A DNA stretch of 7,477 nt from Persicitalea sp038242095 (GTDB taxonomy: Bacteria; Bacteroidota; Bacteroidia; Cytophagales; Spirosomataceae): positions 1 through 7,477 of the forward strand of contig JBBSSJ010000230.1 in the NCBI GenBank assembly GCA_038242095.1. The letters run 5' to 3'. Shown one piece after another: positions 1 to 6,169 of this stretch (position 1 is its first letter; the number at the start of each line of letters is the position of its first letter). A program made the translations under genes and the position numbers. The notes beneath the pieces are model-generated. The model worked only from the letters and a program-made list of their open reading frames with translations. It had not been told where the DNA came from and ran no database searches.

Positions 1-1304
1 AGTCGAATCCCGAATTCAAGACCTACTTCCGCTTCGGAGACCAGACGATCCTGCAACACGCCGAGCAATGCAACGGCTCGGGCGACTGCCGCAAAACCCA
101 ACTCAGCGGCGGTACGATGTGCCCCAGCTATATGGCGACGCGTAACGAAAAGGAGACAACCCGTGCCCGCGCCAATATCCTGCGCGAAATGCTGACGCGA
201 TCGTCCAAAGACAACCGCTTCGACCATGAGGAAATTAAGGAAGTATACGACCTCTGCCTGGCCTGTAAGGGTTGCAAAGGCGAGTGCCCCAGCAACGTGG
301 ATGTAGCGAAGCTAAAAATGGAATTCCTGCAACAGTACCACGACGTCCACGGCGTACCGTTCCGCTCGTGGCTGGTGGGGAATTTTTCTAAAATGAGCGG
401 AATCGCTAGCTACGTACCCTGGGCCTACAATTTGGTTTTCAAGAACGCGCCGCTACGTCGGATTGCCAACCGCGTCGTGGGCTTCCATCCCGACCGCACC
501 ATGCCGCTATTGCGCGGCGAAACGTTGCGGGGTTGGTTTGGGAAAACGGGCGCAAAAACCAATCCTGACATGGGCAAGAAGGTTTATCTTTTCTGCGACG
601 AGTTTACGAATTACAGTGATGTTGAAATCGGTAAGAAAGCCATTTGGGCTTTGCAAAAATTGGGCTACGAGGTAACGATTCCCGACCACGCGCCGAGCGG
701 CCGGCCGCAATTATCCAAAGGACTTTTAAAAGACGCCAAGAAAATCGCTGAGCAAAATATCCTGGCCTTGAAAGACCTCATCAGCCACAACACGCCACTA
801 ATCGGCATCGAGCCTTCCGCCATCCTGACTTTCCGCGACGAGTACCCGGATTTGGTCAGCGAGGAATTGGTGGAAGCCGCCAAAGCGCTCGCCCAAAACG
901 CGCTACAATTTGATGAGTTCATTGCCCGGGAAATTGATTTGAAAAAGATTTCTCCCAAATTTTTCACTCAAGAAAAACGGACGATCAAGCTGCACGGCCA
1001 CTGCCAGCAAAAAGCCATCGCCAGCATGGTACCTACCAAGAAAATGCTCTCGTTACCCGAAAACTACACCGTCCAACTCATTCCCAGCGGCTGCTGTGGC
1101 ATGGCCGGAAGTTTCGGCTACGAAGCCGAGCACTACGACCTCTCCATGCAGATTGGCGAACTGGTCCTTTTCCCCGCCGTGCGTCAGCAACCCGAAGAAG
1201 TCATCATCGCCGCCCCCGGCACGAGTTGCCGCCACCAAATCCACGATGGCACGGGAAGGCGGGCGCTGCATCCGGCGGAGGTTTTGTGGGCGGCGCTGTT
1301 GTAG
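1..1304 (+). CDS. FAD-binding and (Fe-S)-binding oxidoreductase, C-terminal part (5' partial)
   Basis: The frame is open from the left edge (first full codon at 3), so the ATG at 117 is internal and the gene starts upstream of the window. The visible 433 residues are the iron-sulfur half of a GlcD/YdiJ/D-lactate-dehydrogenase-like fusion; the family is usually around 1000 residues with an N-terminal FAD-binding oxidase domain, here off-window. Seen: a first cysteine cluster (CNGSGDC at fragment residues 23-29, then GTMCPSY around 37-43), a second cluster CLACKGCKGECP at about 85-96 (nt 255-293), and a C-terminal cysteine-rich region with HGHC, SGCCGMAGSFG and GTSCRHQI, typical of GlpC/CCG domains. 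The family oxidises 2-hydroxyacids such as D-lactate or D-2-hydroxyglutarate and passes electrons through Fe-S centres; the substrate here cannot be read. It ends in TAG. The next gene is 145 bp away and far more AT-rich, so I see no operon link. Confidence 0.93.
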   Translation, partial: SNPEFKTYFRFGDQTILQHAEQCNGSGDCRKTQLSGGTMCPSYMATRNEKETTRARANILREMLTRSSKDNRFDHEEIKEVYDLCLACKGCKGECPSNVDVAKLKMEFLQQYHDVHGVPFRSWLVGNFSKMSGIASYVPWAYNLVFKNAPLRRIANRVVGFHPDRTMPLLRGETLRGWFGKTGAKTNPDMGKKVYLFCDEFTNYSDVEIGKKAIWALQKLGYEVTIPDHAPSGRPQLSKGLLKDAKKIAEQNILALKDLISHNTPLIGIEPSAILTFRDEYPDLVSEELVEAAKALAQNALQFDEFIAREIDLKKISPKFFTQEKRTIKLHGHCQQKAIASMVPTKKMLSLPENYTVQLIPSGCCGMAGSFGYEAEHYDLSMQIGELVLFPAVRQQPEEVIIAAPGTSCRHQIHDGTGRRALHPAEVLWAALL

Positions 1305-1914
1305 GGGCGAACAAATTAAAAAAAGAGTTATAAAATCAGGGAGATTGCATCCAACTACAACCAGACCGAACAGAGGTTAAAGGAGAAAATAGAGTGGCTC
1401 TTATGTTGAAGGCAATGAAAATATCTAATCAGAAAAGCGAACTATATTTATGGTTATTTCAGAGACTAGCTCAATCGAAAAAGTAAAGGAAAATTTTCCT
1501 GATATTCTTTACAAATATAGAAAATGGGCTAACCCATTACATAAAACTATAATTTCTGATCAAGAATTATTTTTTGCAGCACCAGATTCATTTACCGATA
1601 AGAGAGATTGCCGATTCCCACTTGATTGGAATTTTACTTATGAATTTTTCCAACCATTTTTAGAAACTACTTTCAATGGAGGTAAAAGCCAATTGCTTGA
1701 AAAAGATTATGAATTCGAACTTAGAAATCAATATAATAAAATATTAGGGAATAAAGAAAAAGAGGAAAATTTTATTGAGGAATACTATCAACTGTCTAAT
1801 CATCATTTGGGAGTACTATCTCTGACTGCCAGAAATAATAATATCGATATTTGGAAATCTGATTATGCCGACAATTTTAAGGGTTTTTGCGTAGGTATCA
1901 ATTTTAAAGATTGT

Positions 1915-1917
1915 TTA
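1915..1917. repeat. Left copy of TTA target-site duplication
   Basis: TTA at 1915-1917 is a leucine codon of the DUF2971 gene and is repeated at 2122-2124 on the other side of the element. A 3-bp match alone would be weak. The support comes from its position exactly at the ends of the inverted repeats, and from the fact that removing one copy with the element restores the host reading frame. Confidence 0.75.
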
Positions 1918-1929
1918 GAGCTTGTTTGG
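1918..1929 (+). repeat. Left terminal inverted repeat of the 204-bp element
   Basis: GAGCTTGTTTGG. It matches the complement of 2110-2121 at 11 of 12 positions, the mismatch being the second base (A versus T). Beyond position 12 the two ends share only a patchy run of T residues, so the conserved transposase-binding part appears limited to about 12 bp. Confidence 0.82.
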
Positions 1930-1952
1930 ATTTTTAAATAATTGATTTTTAG

Positions 1953-1983
1953 GAACTTGCTAACAAAGTTCGTAAAAAACGAA
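1953..1983. repeat. Two overlapping small hairpins inside the element
   Basis: GAACTT (1953-1958) pairs with AAGTTC (1966-1971) across a 7-nt loop, and TTCGT (1969-1973) pairs with ACGAA (1979-1983) across a 5-nt A loop. The two share bases 1969-1971, so only one can form at a time. There is no following T-tract that would make them a convincing terminator. Secondary structure is common in small non-autonomous elements; a role is not shown. Confidence 0.45.
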
Positions 1984-2035
1984 TTGGCAGCACTCTCATA
2001 TAGTTGGCGTAGACAATGTCAGTAACAGTACATAA

Positions 2036-2088
2036 TTTGGTTGAAAACTCACTGAAACCACCCTTACTCGGAAAGTTTGGTTGAAAAC
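2036..2088 (+). repeat. 13-bp direct repeat pair inside the element
   Basis: TTTGGTTGAAAAC occurs exactly at 2036-2048 and again at 2076-2088, a 40-bp period, in the right half of the mobile element. It could be a subterminal transposase-binding repeat or a leftover of a local duplication. No coding role is visible, although the second copy supplies the TTG codon at 2077 that opens the downstream DUF2971 fragment. Confidence 0.7.
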
Positions 2089-2109
2089 ATATTGTGCCAA
2101 ATAAAATTC

Positions 2110-2121
2110 CCAAACAAGCAC
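2110..2121 (-). repeat. Right terminal inverted repeat of the 204-bp element
   Basis: CCAAACAAGCAC on the plus strand, the partner of 1918-1929. It is followed directly by the second TTA target copy and then by the resumed DUF2971 reading frame. Confidence 0.82.
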
Positions 2122-2124
2122 TTA
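2122..2124. repeat. Right copy of TTA target-site duplication
   Basis: This is the second TTA, in the same codon phase as the copy at 1915-1917. It is followed by GAG TCA CTT GCT, which continues the host protein as E-S-L-A. Because GAG also begins the left end of the element, the shared string at the two junctions is TTAGAG. The boundary could therefore be drawn with a longer duplication and a shorter left repeat, but symmetric inverted repeats favour TTA. Confidence 0.75.
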
Positions 2125-2529
2125 GAGTCACTTGCTGAGAATAAGATTGGAGGAGGGAAAGTTATGTACGTTCCGCATAGTTACCCTAAATTCAATTATG
2201 TATCACCCCACGTTCAATCATTTGATGAAGTCTTAAGTCTATTCGTTCGGCAAATACATACAAAATATGTGGATTTTGAATTTAAAGAAGAGTATAGATT
2301 AACAAAATATTTATTTGAGAGTAGTTACTGGAAAGACATAAACTTAGCTGATAGAAAATTCAAAGTTCCGAAGGATTGCTTCAAGTCAGTAATATTTGGA
2401 CATGAAATGTTACCATCAGAAATATGTGAAATTATTGAGTTATGCAAACGAGAAAGCTTAAAAGTTGACTTTTTTATAGCTACTCCAATAACTACGGGTT
2501 CCGTAAATTTAGATCGATACATATTATAA

Positions 2530-2947
2530 TATTGAAACGCACTTTTCCTACTCCAAGACAACTTGCCAAAAAGAAAAACCAACATCCATTCCAATCTTTC
2601 AGCCTTCTGCCGCTACCTCCTCATATTTGGAAGCAAGAAAAGACATCTTTGCACAAGATAGAGCTGGTCACGCCAAACGACCTGGCGACCCTATTGCGTT
2701 CCCAAGCGTAAATTGATCTTATAGTGCCTATTCTTTGGTATTGTCTCCTATTCTTCTGGACTGGTCCCTGGATAATAATGTCTTTCCTTCAACCTCCCCA
2801 CAGACATACGCTTTTACACTTTGTGCTGATCAGTCTCCTGATCGAAATAGGGAGCAGCAAATATTTTCCCGTCGAAAAACTTAAAGTAGACAATGGATAA
2901 GGGTTTCTTCGCCAATGCTTCTTTGTAACATTTACGGTAGCGCCCCC
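2530..2947. other. Intergenic stretch without a convincing gene
   Basis: The stretch is 418 bp between the DUF2971 gene and the converging MFS gene. On the plus strand a 59-codon frame runs from TTG 2532 to TAA 2711, with no ATG and no recognisable family. On the minus strand a 45-codon frame runs from a GTG at 2951 to a stop at 2814; its GTG overlaps the MFS stop codon as GTGA. It reads as plausible protein (for example SIVYFKFFDGKIFAAPYFD) but is short. There is a perfect 6-bp dyad GATCAG-tctc-CTGATC at 2828-2843 without a T-tract, and a 9-bp direct repeat CCTATTCTT at 2727-2735 and 2747-2755. These may be eroded gene fragments left at the edge of the AT-rich insertion. No RNA gene is visible. 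Confidence 0.5.
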
Positions 2948-4213
2948 TCACTCTTCCAAAAAATCCAGATCCTTATCGTGCGTTTCGGGAATGGTAAGCG
3001 TGGAGTAAAAACCGATGGCGTAGGCCAGCATGCCCACTGCGAAGCCCGCCAGAATGACGTTGAGCGAAGGCTTCAAGGCTACAAACAGCAGATTCATGGG
3101 AATTAACGCGCCCCGCACGAAGTTGGGGATTGTGGTAGCTGCGGTGGCCCGTAGGTTGGTCCCGAATTGCTCGGCGCCTACCGTTACGAACATAGCCCAA
3201 TAACCTGTGCCCAGTCCCAGCCAGCAGCAGAGCGCATAGAGCATCGCGGCGGATTTTATTCCGGCAAAAAGAAAGATCAATACGCCGATCATCGAGAAAC
3301 CCATCATCCAGGCAATCGCCTTTTTACGCGAGTGGAGCGCCTGGCTAATAAAACCGCTGGCGAAATCACCGGCTGAAATGCCGATGTAGCCCCACATAAT
3401 CGACAGGCCGGGGTCGATGGCCTCGGCGATGCCCAGCGCCTTACCAAACTGATTGCTTTGGTAGGCCAGAATCCCGATACAAAACCAGGTCGGCATACCG
3501 ATCCCGATGCATTTGAAGTACTTGATAAAACGATCTTTATCAGTAAAAAACATAAAGAAATCGCCCTTCATCACATGTGTTTTATCGGTGATATCCTTAT
3601 AAATCCCCGACTCCACGACCCCAACGCGGAGTAGCAATAAAAGAAAACCCATCCCGCCGCCCACAAAATAAGCGATGGTCCAGTCACCCGACAGCCGAAC
3701 GGTAAAAGTAGCTACTACCGCGCCCAACAGCCCGACGCCCGCCACCAATGAAGTGCCGATGGCGCGTAGCTCCTTCGGCAAACTCTCCGACACCAGCGTG
3801 ATACCCGCGCCCAGCTCCCCGGCCAGTCCTACGCCCGCAATGAAGCGCAGCCACTTGTAGGCTCCGACCTTGTCCATAAACTCGATTTGCGGAATAAAAC
3901 CGCAGGCAACGTTGGCTATCGAGTACGTAATGATCGACCCGAATAGTACCGACAAGCGCCCTTTTTTATCGCCTAAAATTCCCCAAAGCAGGCCGCCCAG
4001 CAACAGGCCGATCATCTGGAAATTGATGATTTCGGTGCCCACGGCGTCGGCTTCTTCCATCGTTAGGCCCAGACCCAACAGACTGGGAATGCGGACGATG
4101 CCGAAGAGTTGCAAATCGTAAATATCCACGAAATAGCCCAGCGCGGCCACGATGACGGGCAGACTGAACAGGTGTTGGTATTTTATTTTTTCGGGTAAAG
4201 CAGTTTGAGCCAT
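2948..4213 (-). CDS. MFS transporter (sugar/metabolite-proton symporter-like)
   Basis: A 421-residue inner-membrane protein with about 12 hydrophobic segments, the normal size for the major facilitator superfamily. Seen: TM1 with paired acidic residues in GYFVDIYDLQLF (25-37), the cytoplasmic loop 2-3 signature GDKKGR (81-86), RFIAGVGLAGELGAGITLVSE around TM4 (123-143) followed by LPKELRA, a central cytoplasmic loop at about 200-230, and in the second half EQFGTNLRATAATTIPNFVRG (348-368), the repeat-related counterpart of the TM4-5 motif. This resembles the metabolite:H+ symporter and aromatic-acid:H+ symporter groups more than drug exporters, so uptake of a small organic acid or sugar is likely, but the substrate cannot be read. 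It starts with ATG, 92 bp downstream of arfB on the same strand; co-transcription is possible but not required. Confidence 0.93.
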   Translation of the reverse strand: MAQTALPEKIKYQHLFSLPVIVAALGYFVDIYDLQLFGIVRIPSLLGLGLTMEEADAVGTEIINFQMIGLLLGGLLWGILGDKKGRLSVLFGSIITYSIANVACGFIPQIEFMDKVGAYKWLRFIAGVGLAGELGAGITLVSESLPKELRAIGTSLVAGVGLLGAVVATFTVRLSGDWTIAYFVGGGMGFLLLLLRVGVVESGIYKDITDKTHVMKGDFFMFFTDKDRFIKYFKCIGIGMPTWFCIGILAYQSNQFGKALGIAEAIDPGLSIMWGYIGISAGDFASGFISQALHSRKKAIAWMMGFSMIGVLIFLFAGIKSAAMLYALCCWLGLGTGYWAMFVTVGAEQFGTNLRATAATTIPNFVRGALIPMNLLFVALKPSLNVILAGFAVGMLAYAIGFYSTLTIPETHDKDLDFLEE

Positions 4214-4227
4214 AAAGTGAGAAAAGG

Positions 4228-4241
4228 ACGGGACCGCCCGT
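4228..4241 (-). terminator. Small GC hairpin with short T run between arfB and the MFS gene
   Basis: On the minus strand ACGGG-cggt-CCCGT is followed by CCTTTTC. The stem is only 5 bp, but almost all G:C, with a 4-nt loop. It lies just upstream of the MFS start and could be a weak terminator or a structure in the MFS leader. Low confidence. Confidence 0.28.
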
Positions 4242-4282
4242 GCAGGAAAGGATAAAAGGGGAAAAGGATTGCTGGTTCTTGT

Positions 4283-4309
4283 GTAAAAGCCCTGGGGATG
4301 CGCTTTTAC
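4283..4309. terminator. Dyad GTAAAAGC/GCTTTTAC at the arfB stop, possible weak terminator
   Basis: GTAAAAGC (4283-4290) is the exact complement of GCTTTTAC (4302-4309), with an 11-nt loop. The arfB stop codon TAA lies within the minus-strand stem. The far arm on the transcript contains TTTT, as in A-stem/T-tail terminators, but there is no longer T-tract after it, so activity is uncertain. Confidence 0.35.
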
Positions 4310-4728
4310 TCCCCTGGGGGACGGCGGCGCATTTTCTTGGTTTCGGAACGCTGCTTCTTTGATTGGATTCGGCGGCGTTTCGAGGCCAGCGTGGGCCGGG
4401 TGGCGCGGCGGCTACGTGGGACGATGAATGCCTCCTTGATAAAGAGGTCGAATTTCTTAACGACTTTTTCTTTGTTAGCAAGCTGGCTACGTTCGGTTTG
4501 GTGGTACAGAATCAGGACGCCCTCGTTGGTGATTTTGTTGGCCAATTTTTGTTGTAAAAAAGCTTTTTGTTCATCAGTCAAGACGCCGGAATTGGGAATG
4601 TCGAGCCGAAGCTCGACCTTGGTCTCTACTTTATTGACGTTCTGTCCGCCTTTGCCGCCGCTACGGGCGGTTTGGAAGACGATCTCCGGGTAAAGCAGTT
4701 CGGGGTTTATTTTAAGTTCGTGCATCAT
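4306..4728 (-). CDS. arfB: Alternative ribosome-rescue factor B (peptidyl-tRNA hydrolase ArfB/YaeJ)
   Basis: A 140-residue cytoplasmic protein with the class I release-factor catalytic motif: SGGKGGQNVNKVETKVELR at 23-41, where GGQ (27-29) is the catalytic loop that hydrolyses peptidyl-tRNA in the ribosomal P site. There is no codon-recognition domain. The rest of the RF-1 fold follows (ITNEGVLILYHQTERSQLANK at about 66-86). The strongly basic tail (RPTLASKRRRIQSKKQRSETKKMRRRP) matches the ArfB C-terminus that enters the empty mRNA channel of stalled ribosomes. Length agrees with E. coli YaeJ (about 140 residues). Two adjacent ATG codons (4728 and 4725) are possible starts; the first is used here. 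The gene is divergent from the ABC permease across 118 bp and lies upstream of the MFS gene on the same strand. Confidence 0.96.
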   Translation of the reverse strand: MMHELKINPELLYPEIVFQTARSGGKGGQNVNKVETKVELRLDIPNSGVLTDEQKAFLQQKLANKITNEGVLILYHQTERSQLANKEKVVKKFDLFIKEAFIVPRSRRATRPTLASKRRRIQSKKQRSETKKMRRRPPGE

Positions 4729-4792
4729 ACAGTTGTCCGCCCTTCTATTTCACAAAATTGGGTGCGTCCGTGAAGGCTGGTTTTATTTTCAA

Positions 4793-4800
4793 TAGCTTTG
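4793..4800 (+). promoter_or_regulatory. Bacteroidetes-type -7 element upstream of the ABC permease
   Basis: TAGCTTTG matches the Bacteroidetes -7 consensus TAnnTTTG completely and lies about 46 bp before the permease ATG, in the divergent arfB/permease spacer. No good -33 TTG is found at the usual spacing, so only the -7 element is supported. Confidence 0.42.
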
Positions 4801-4846
4801 CTTTTCGCCGAATCATCGGGCGGTTCTACGAAGTTTATTTCGACGC

Positions 4847-6091
4847 ATGAATTTACTCAAAATTAGCTGGGTCAATCTCAAAGAGAAAAAATTGAGCACT
4901 TTCCTGAGCGGCCTACTCATGACGCTGGGTATCGGAATCATCTCGTTGCTTCTGTTACTGAACCGGCAACTCGACACCCAGTTTAAGCGCAACATCCGGG
5001 GCATCGACCTGGTCGTCGGGGCCAAGGGCAGTCCGCTGCAATTGATTCTGTCGAGTATCTACCAAATCGACGCTCCCACGGGCAACGTGCCGCTGGCCGA
5101 GGTTAATAAACTCAAAATGAACCCGTTCGTCAAAACAGTGATTCCGCTTTCGCTGGGTGACAACTACCAGGGCTTCCGCATCGTGGGTACCACGCCGCTC
5201 TATCCCGCCCACTTCGAAGCACAGCTTGCCGACGGGCGCTTGTTTGCCGCGCCGCTGGAAGCCACGTTAGGCAGCAAAGTTGCCGAAGCTACGGGCCTGA
5301 AGATTGGCGATACCTTCGCCAGTGCCCACGGGCTCGATGACGCCGGGGAAGCCCACGGCGAGGTAAAATACCGCGTTACGGGCATTTTTGCGCCCGGCGG
5401 TTCGGTAGTCGACCAGCTTATCCTGACTGATCTGAGCAGCATTTGGGCGATTCACGAACACGCGGAACTACCGCCACCGGGGGCCAAACCTAACGACCCC
5501 GCCCACGAAATGGCCGCCGCCGAAGGTGCCCCGCGAGCCGCCGACGAAAAGCAGGTGACCAGCGCACTCATCAAGTTTCGCAGCCCAATGGGCCTTATCG
5601 CCCTGCCCCGGCAGATCAACGCCAACACCTCCATGCAGGCCGCACTGCCGAGCATCGAGATCAACCGGCTGTTTTCGCTGCTGGGTGTAGGCATCGAAAC
5701 TTTGCGCGCACTGGCGGCGGTCATCATGCTCATCGCGGGCGTGAGCGTGTTCGTATCGCTGTATAATTCGCTGAAAGATCGAAAATACGAGATGGCGCTG
5801 ATGCTTTCGATGGGAGCCACGCGCTCGCGACTATTTCTGTTGCTACTACTGGAAGGTTTATTCTTAGCGGTTTTCGGCTATTTGGCGGGCGTGCTGCTGA
5901 GTCGCGTTGGGTTATGGCTATTCAGTCGCGCCGCCGAGCAGGATCTGCATTATTCCCTGAATCAGTTTGGCCCGCTACCTGAGGAAATTTATCTGCTAGC
6001 GGGCGCGTTGGTGGTGGGGACACTGGCCGCCGTGCTACCTTCGCTGGCCGTATATCGGCTCAATATTTCCCGCACGCTGGCCGAAGATTGA
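4847..6091 (+). CDS. FtsX/MacB-type ABC transporter permease, putative Zrg-like metal-associated system
   Basis: A 414-residue inner-membrane permease with the 1+3 topology of the FtsX/MacB group. TM1 is at about 18-38, a long periplasmic domain spans about 40-282, and TM2-TM4 lie at about 283-307, 329-352 and 381-402. The short cytoplasmic stretch DRKYEMALMLSMGATRSRL (311-329) is the typical ATPase-contacting loop with the E-x-A-x-x-x-S-x-G-A pattern. The periplasmic domain contains two His-bearing segments: AHGLDDAGEAHGE (160-172) and AIHEHAELPPPGAKPNDPAHE (201-221, H203, H205 and H220). This could mean metal contact, but that is inference. The DUF3299-like gene 78 bp downstream supports a Zrg-like role. 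No ABC ATPase gene lies on either side here, so the partner must be encoded elsewhere. The substrate is not known. Confidence 0.88.
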   Translation: MNLLKISWVNLKEKKLSTFLSGLLMTLGIGIISLLLLLNRQLDTQFKRNIRGIDLVVGAKGSPLQLILSSIYQIDAPTGNVPLAEVNKLKMNPFVKTVIPLSLGDNYQGFRIVGTTPLYPAHFEAQLADGRLFAAPLEATLGSKVAEATGLKIGDTFASAHGLDDAGEAHGEVKYRVTGIFAPGGSVVDQLILTDLSSIWAIHEHAELPPPGAKPNDPAHEMAAAEGAPRAADEKQVTSALIKFRSPMGLIALPRQINANTSMQAALPSIEINRLFSLLGVGIETLRALAAVIMLIAGVSVFVSLYNSLKDRKYEMALMLSMGATRSRLFLLLLLEGLFLAVFGYLAGVLLSRVGLWLFSRAAEQDLHYSLNQFGPLPEEIYLLAGALVVGTLAAVLPSLAVYRLNISRTLAED

Positions 6092-6114
6092 TGGCTATCG
6101 CTCAAAATTCGGCA

Positions 6115-6147
6115 ATTGCTTCTTGCGCAGAAAATGCATTATTTTTG
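6115..6147 (+). promoter_or_regulatory. Candidate Bacteroidetes promoter for the DUF3299-like gene
   Basis: ATTG at 6115-6118 (-33-like) and TATTTTTG at 6140-6147 (complete TAnnTTTG match) are separated by 21 bp, within the spacing expected for Bacteroidetes sigma-ABfr promoters. Transcription would start about 15-20 nt before the ATG. If real, the gene can be expressed independently of the permease as well as by readthrough. Confidence 0.4.
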
Positions 6148-6169
6148 CTGTAATAATCAACAAATGAAC

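Larger units (their letters stand above)
1918..2121. mobile_element. MITE-like non-autonomous insertion element (204 bp)
   Basis: The element is bounded by GAGCTTGTTTGG on the left and CCAAACAAGCAC on the right (inverted complement GTGCTTGTTTGG), with 11 of 12 positions matching. It is flanked by TTA on both sides. It encodes no recognisable transposase; the only sizeable frame inside is about 60 codons on the minus strand, with no motif I recognise. Ends starting with GAG and a 3-bp TNA target duplication fit what I recall of the IS1031 subgroup of IS5-family elements, so it is probably moved in trans by such a transposase. This family assignment is inference. Element plus duplication is 207 bp, a multiple of three, so the frame is kept but in-frame stops inside the element break the host gene. 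It could also be an internally deleted IS rather than a multicopy MITE. Confidence 0.82.
1450..2529 (+). pseudogene. DUF2971-family protein gene, interrupted by a 204-bp mobile element
   Basis: The N-terminal half (1450-1917, 156 codons) begins with ATG and has the DUF2971 pattern: LYKYRKW near residue 20, a FTDKRDC segment replacing the usual FNDPFD, and GVLSLTARNNNIDIWKSDYADNFKGFCVG before the break. The C-terminal half (2122-2529) carries the KVMYVP strand, a FKEEYRLTKY segment equivalent to the family's W-x-E-E-R region, and a SVIFGHEMLPSEI helix. As it stands, the first half runs into the element and stops at TAA 1939-1941, giving 163 residues. The second half could only start from TTG 2077 inside the element or ATG 2164. 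Deleting 207 bp (element plus one TTA) gives an uninterrupted 290-residue protein reading D-C-L-E-S-L-A-E across the junction, a normal length for the family. The function of DUF2971 is not established to my knowledge. The AT-rich composition suggests acquisition by transfer. The family call is from memory of its motifs. Confidence 0.85.

Noticed and set aside
117..1304. Treating ATG 117 as the start of a free-standing Fe-S protein.
   Set aside because: The frame is open upstream to the window edge and contains the first cysteines of the cluster (CNGSGDC), which belong to the same domain as GTMCPSY.
1394..1486. A 30-codon frame from GTG 1394, preceded by an AAAGGAG-like Shine-Dalgarno, overlapping the DUF2971 start in another phase.
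   Set aside because: It is too short, has no recognisable product, and Bacteroidetes rarely depend on Shine-Dalgarno strength. It overlaps a frame with clear family motifs.
1949..2131. A 60-codon minus-strand frame inside the mobile element, considered as a transposase remnant.
   Set aside because: No DDE-type motif or known transposase segment could be recognised, and its start lies outside the right end of the element.
2532..2711. A 59-codon plus-strand frame beginning at TTG two bases after the DUF2971 stop.
   Set aside because: It has no ATG in frame and no family resemblance I can name, and its length is expected by chance; at most it is a decayed fragment.
2828..2843. The perfect dyad GATCAG-tctc-CTGATC, considered as a terminator for the MFS gene.
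   Set aside because: There is no T-tract on either strand after the stem, so it lacks the form of an intrinsic terminator.
3966..4481. A long minus-strand frame overlapping both arfB and the MFS start.
   Set aside because: It lies out of phase across two well-supported genes and is explained by their high GC content.
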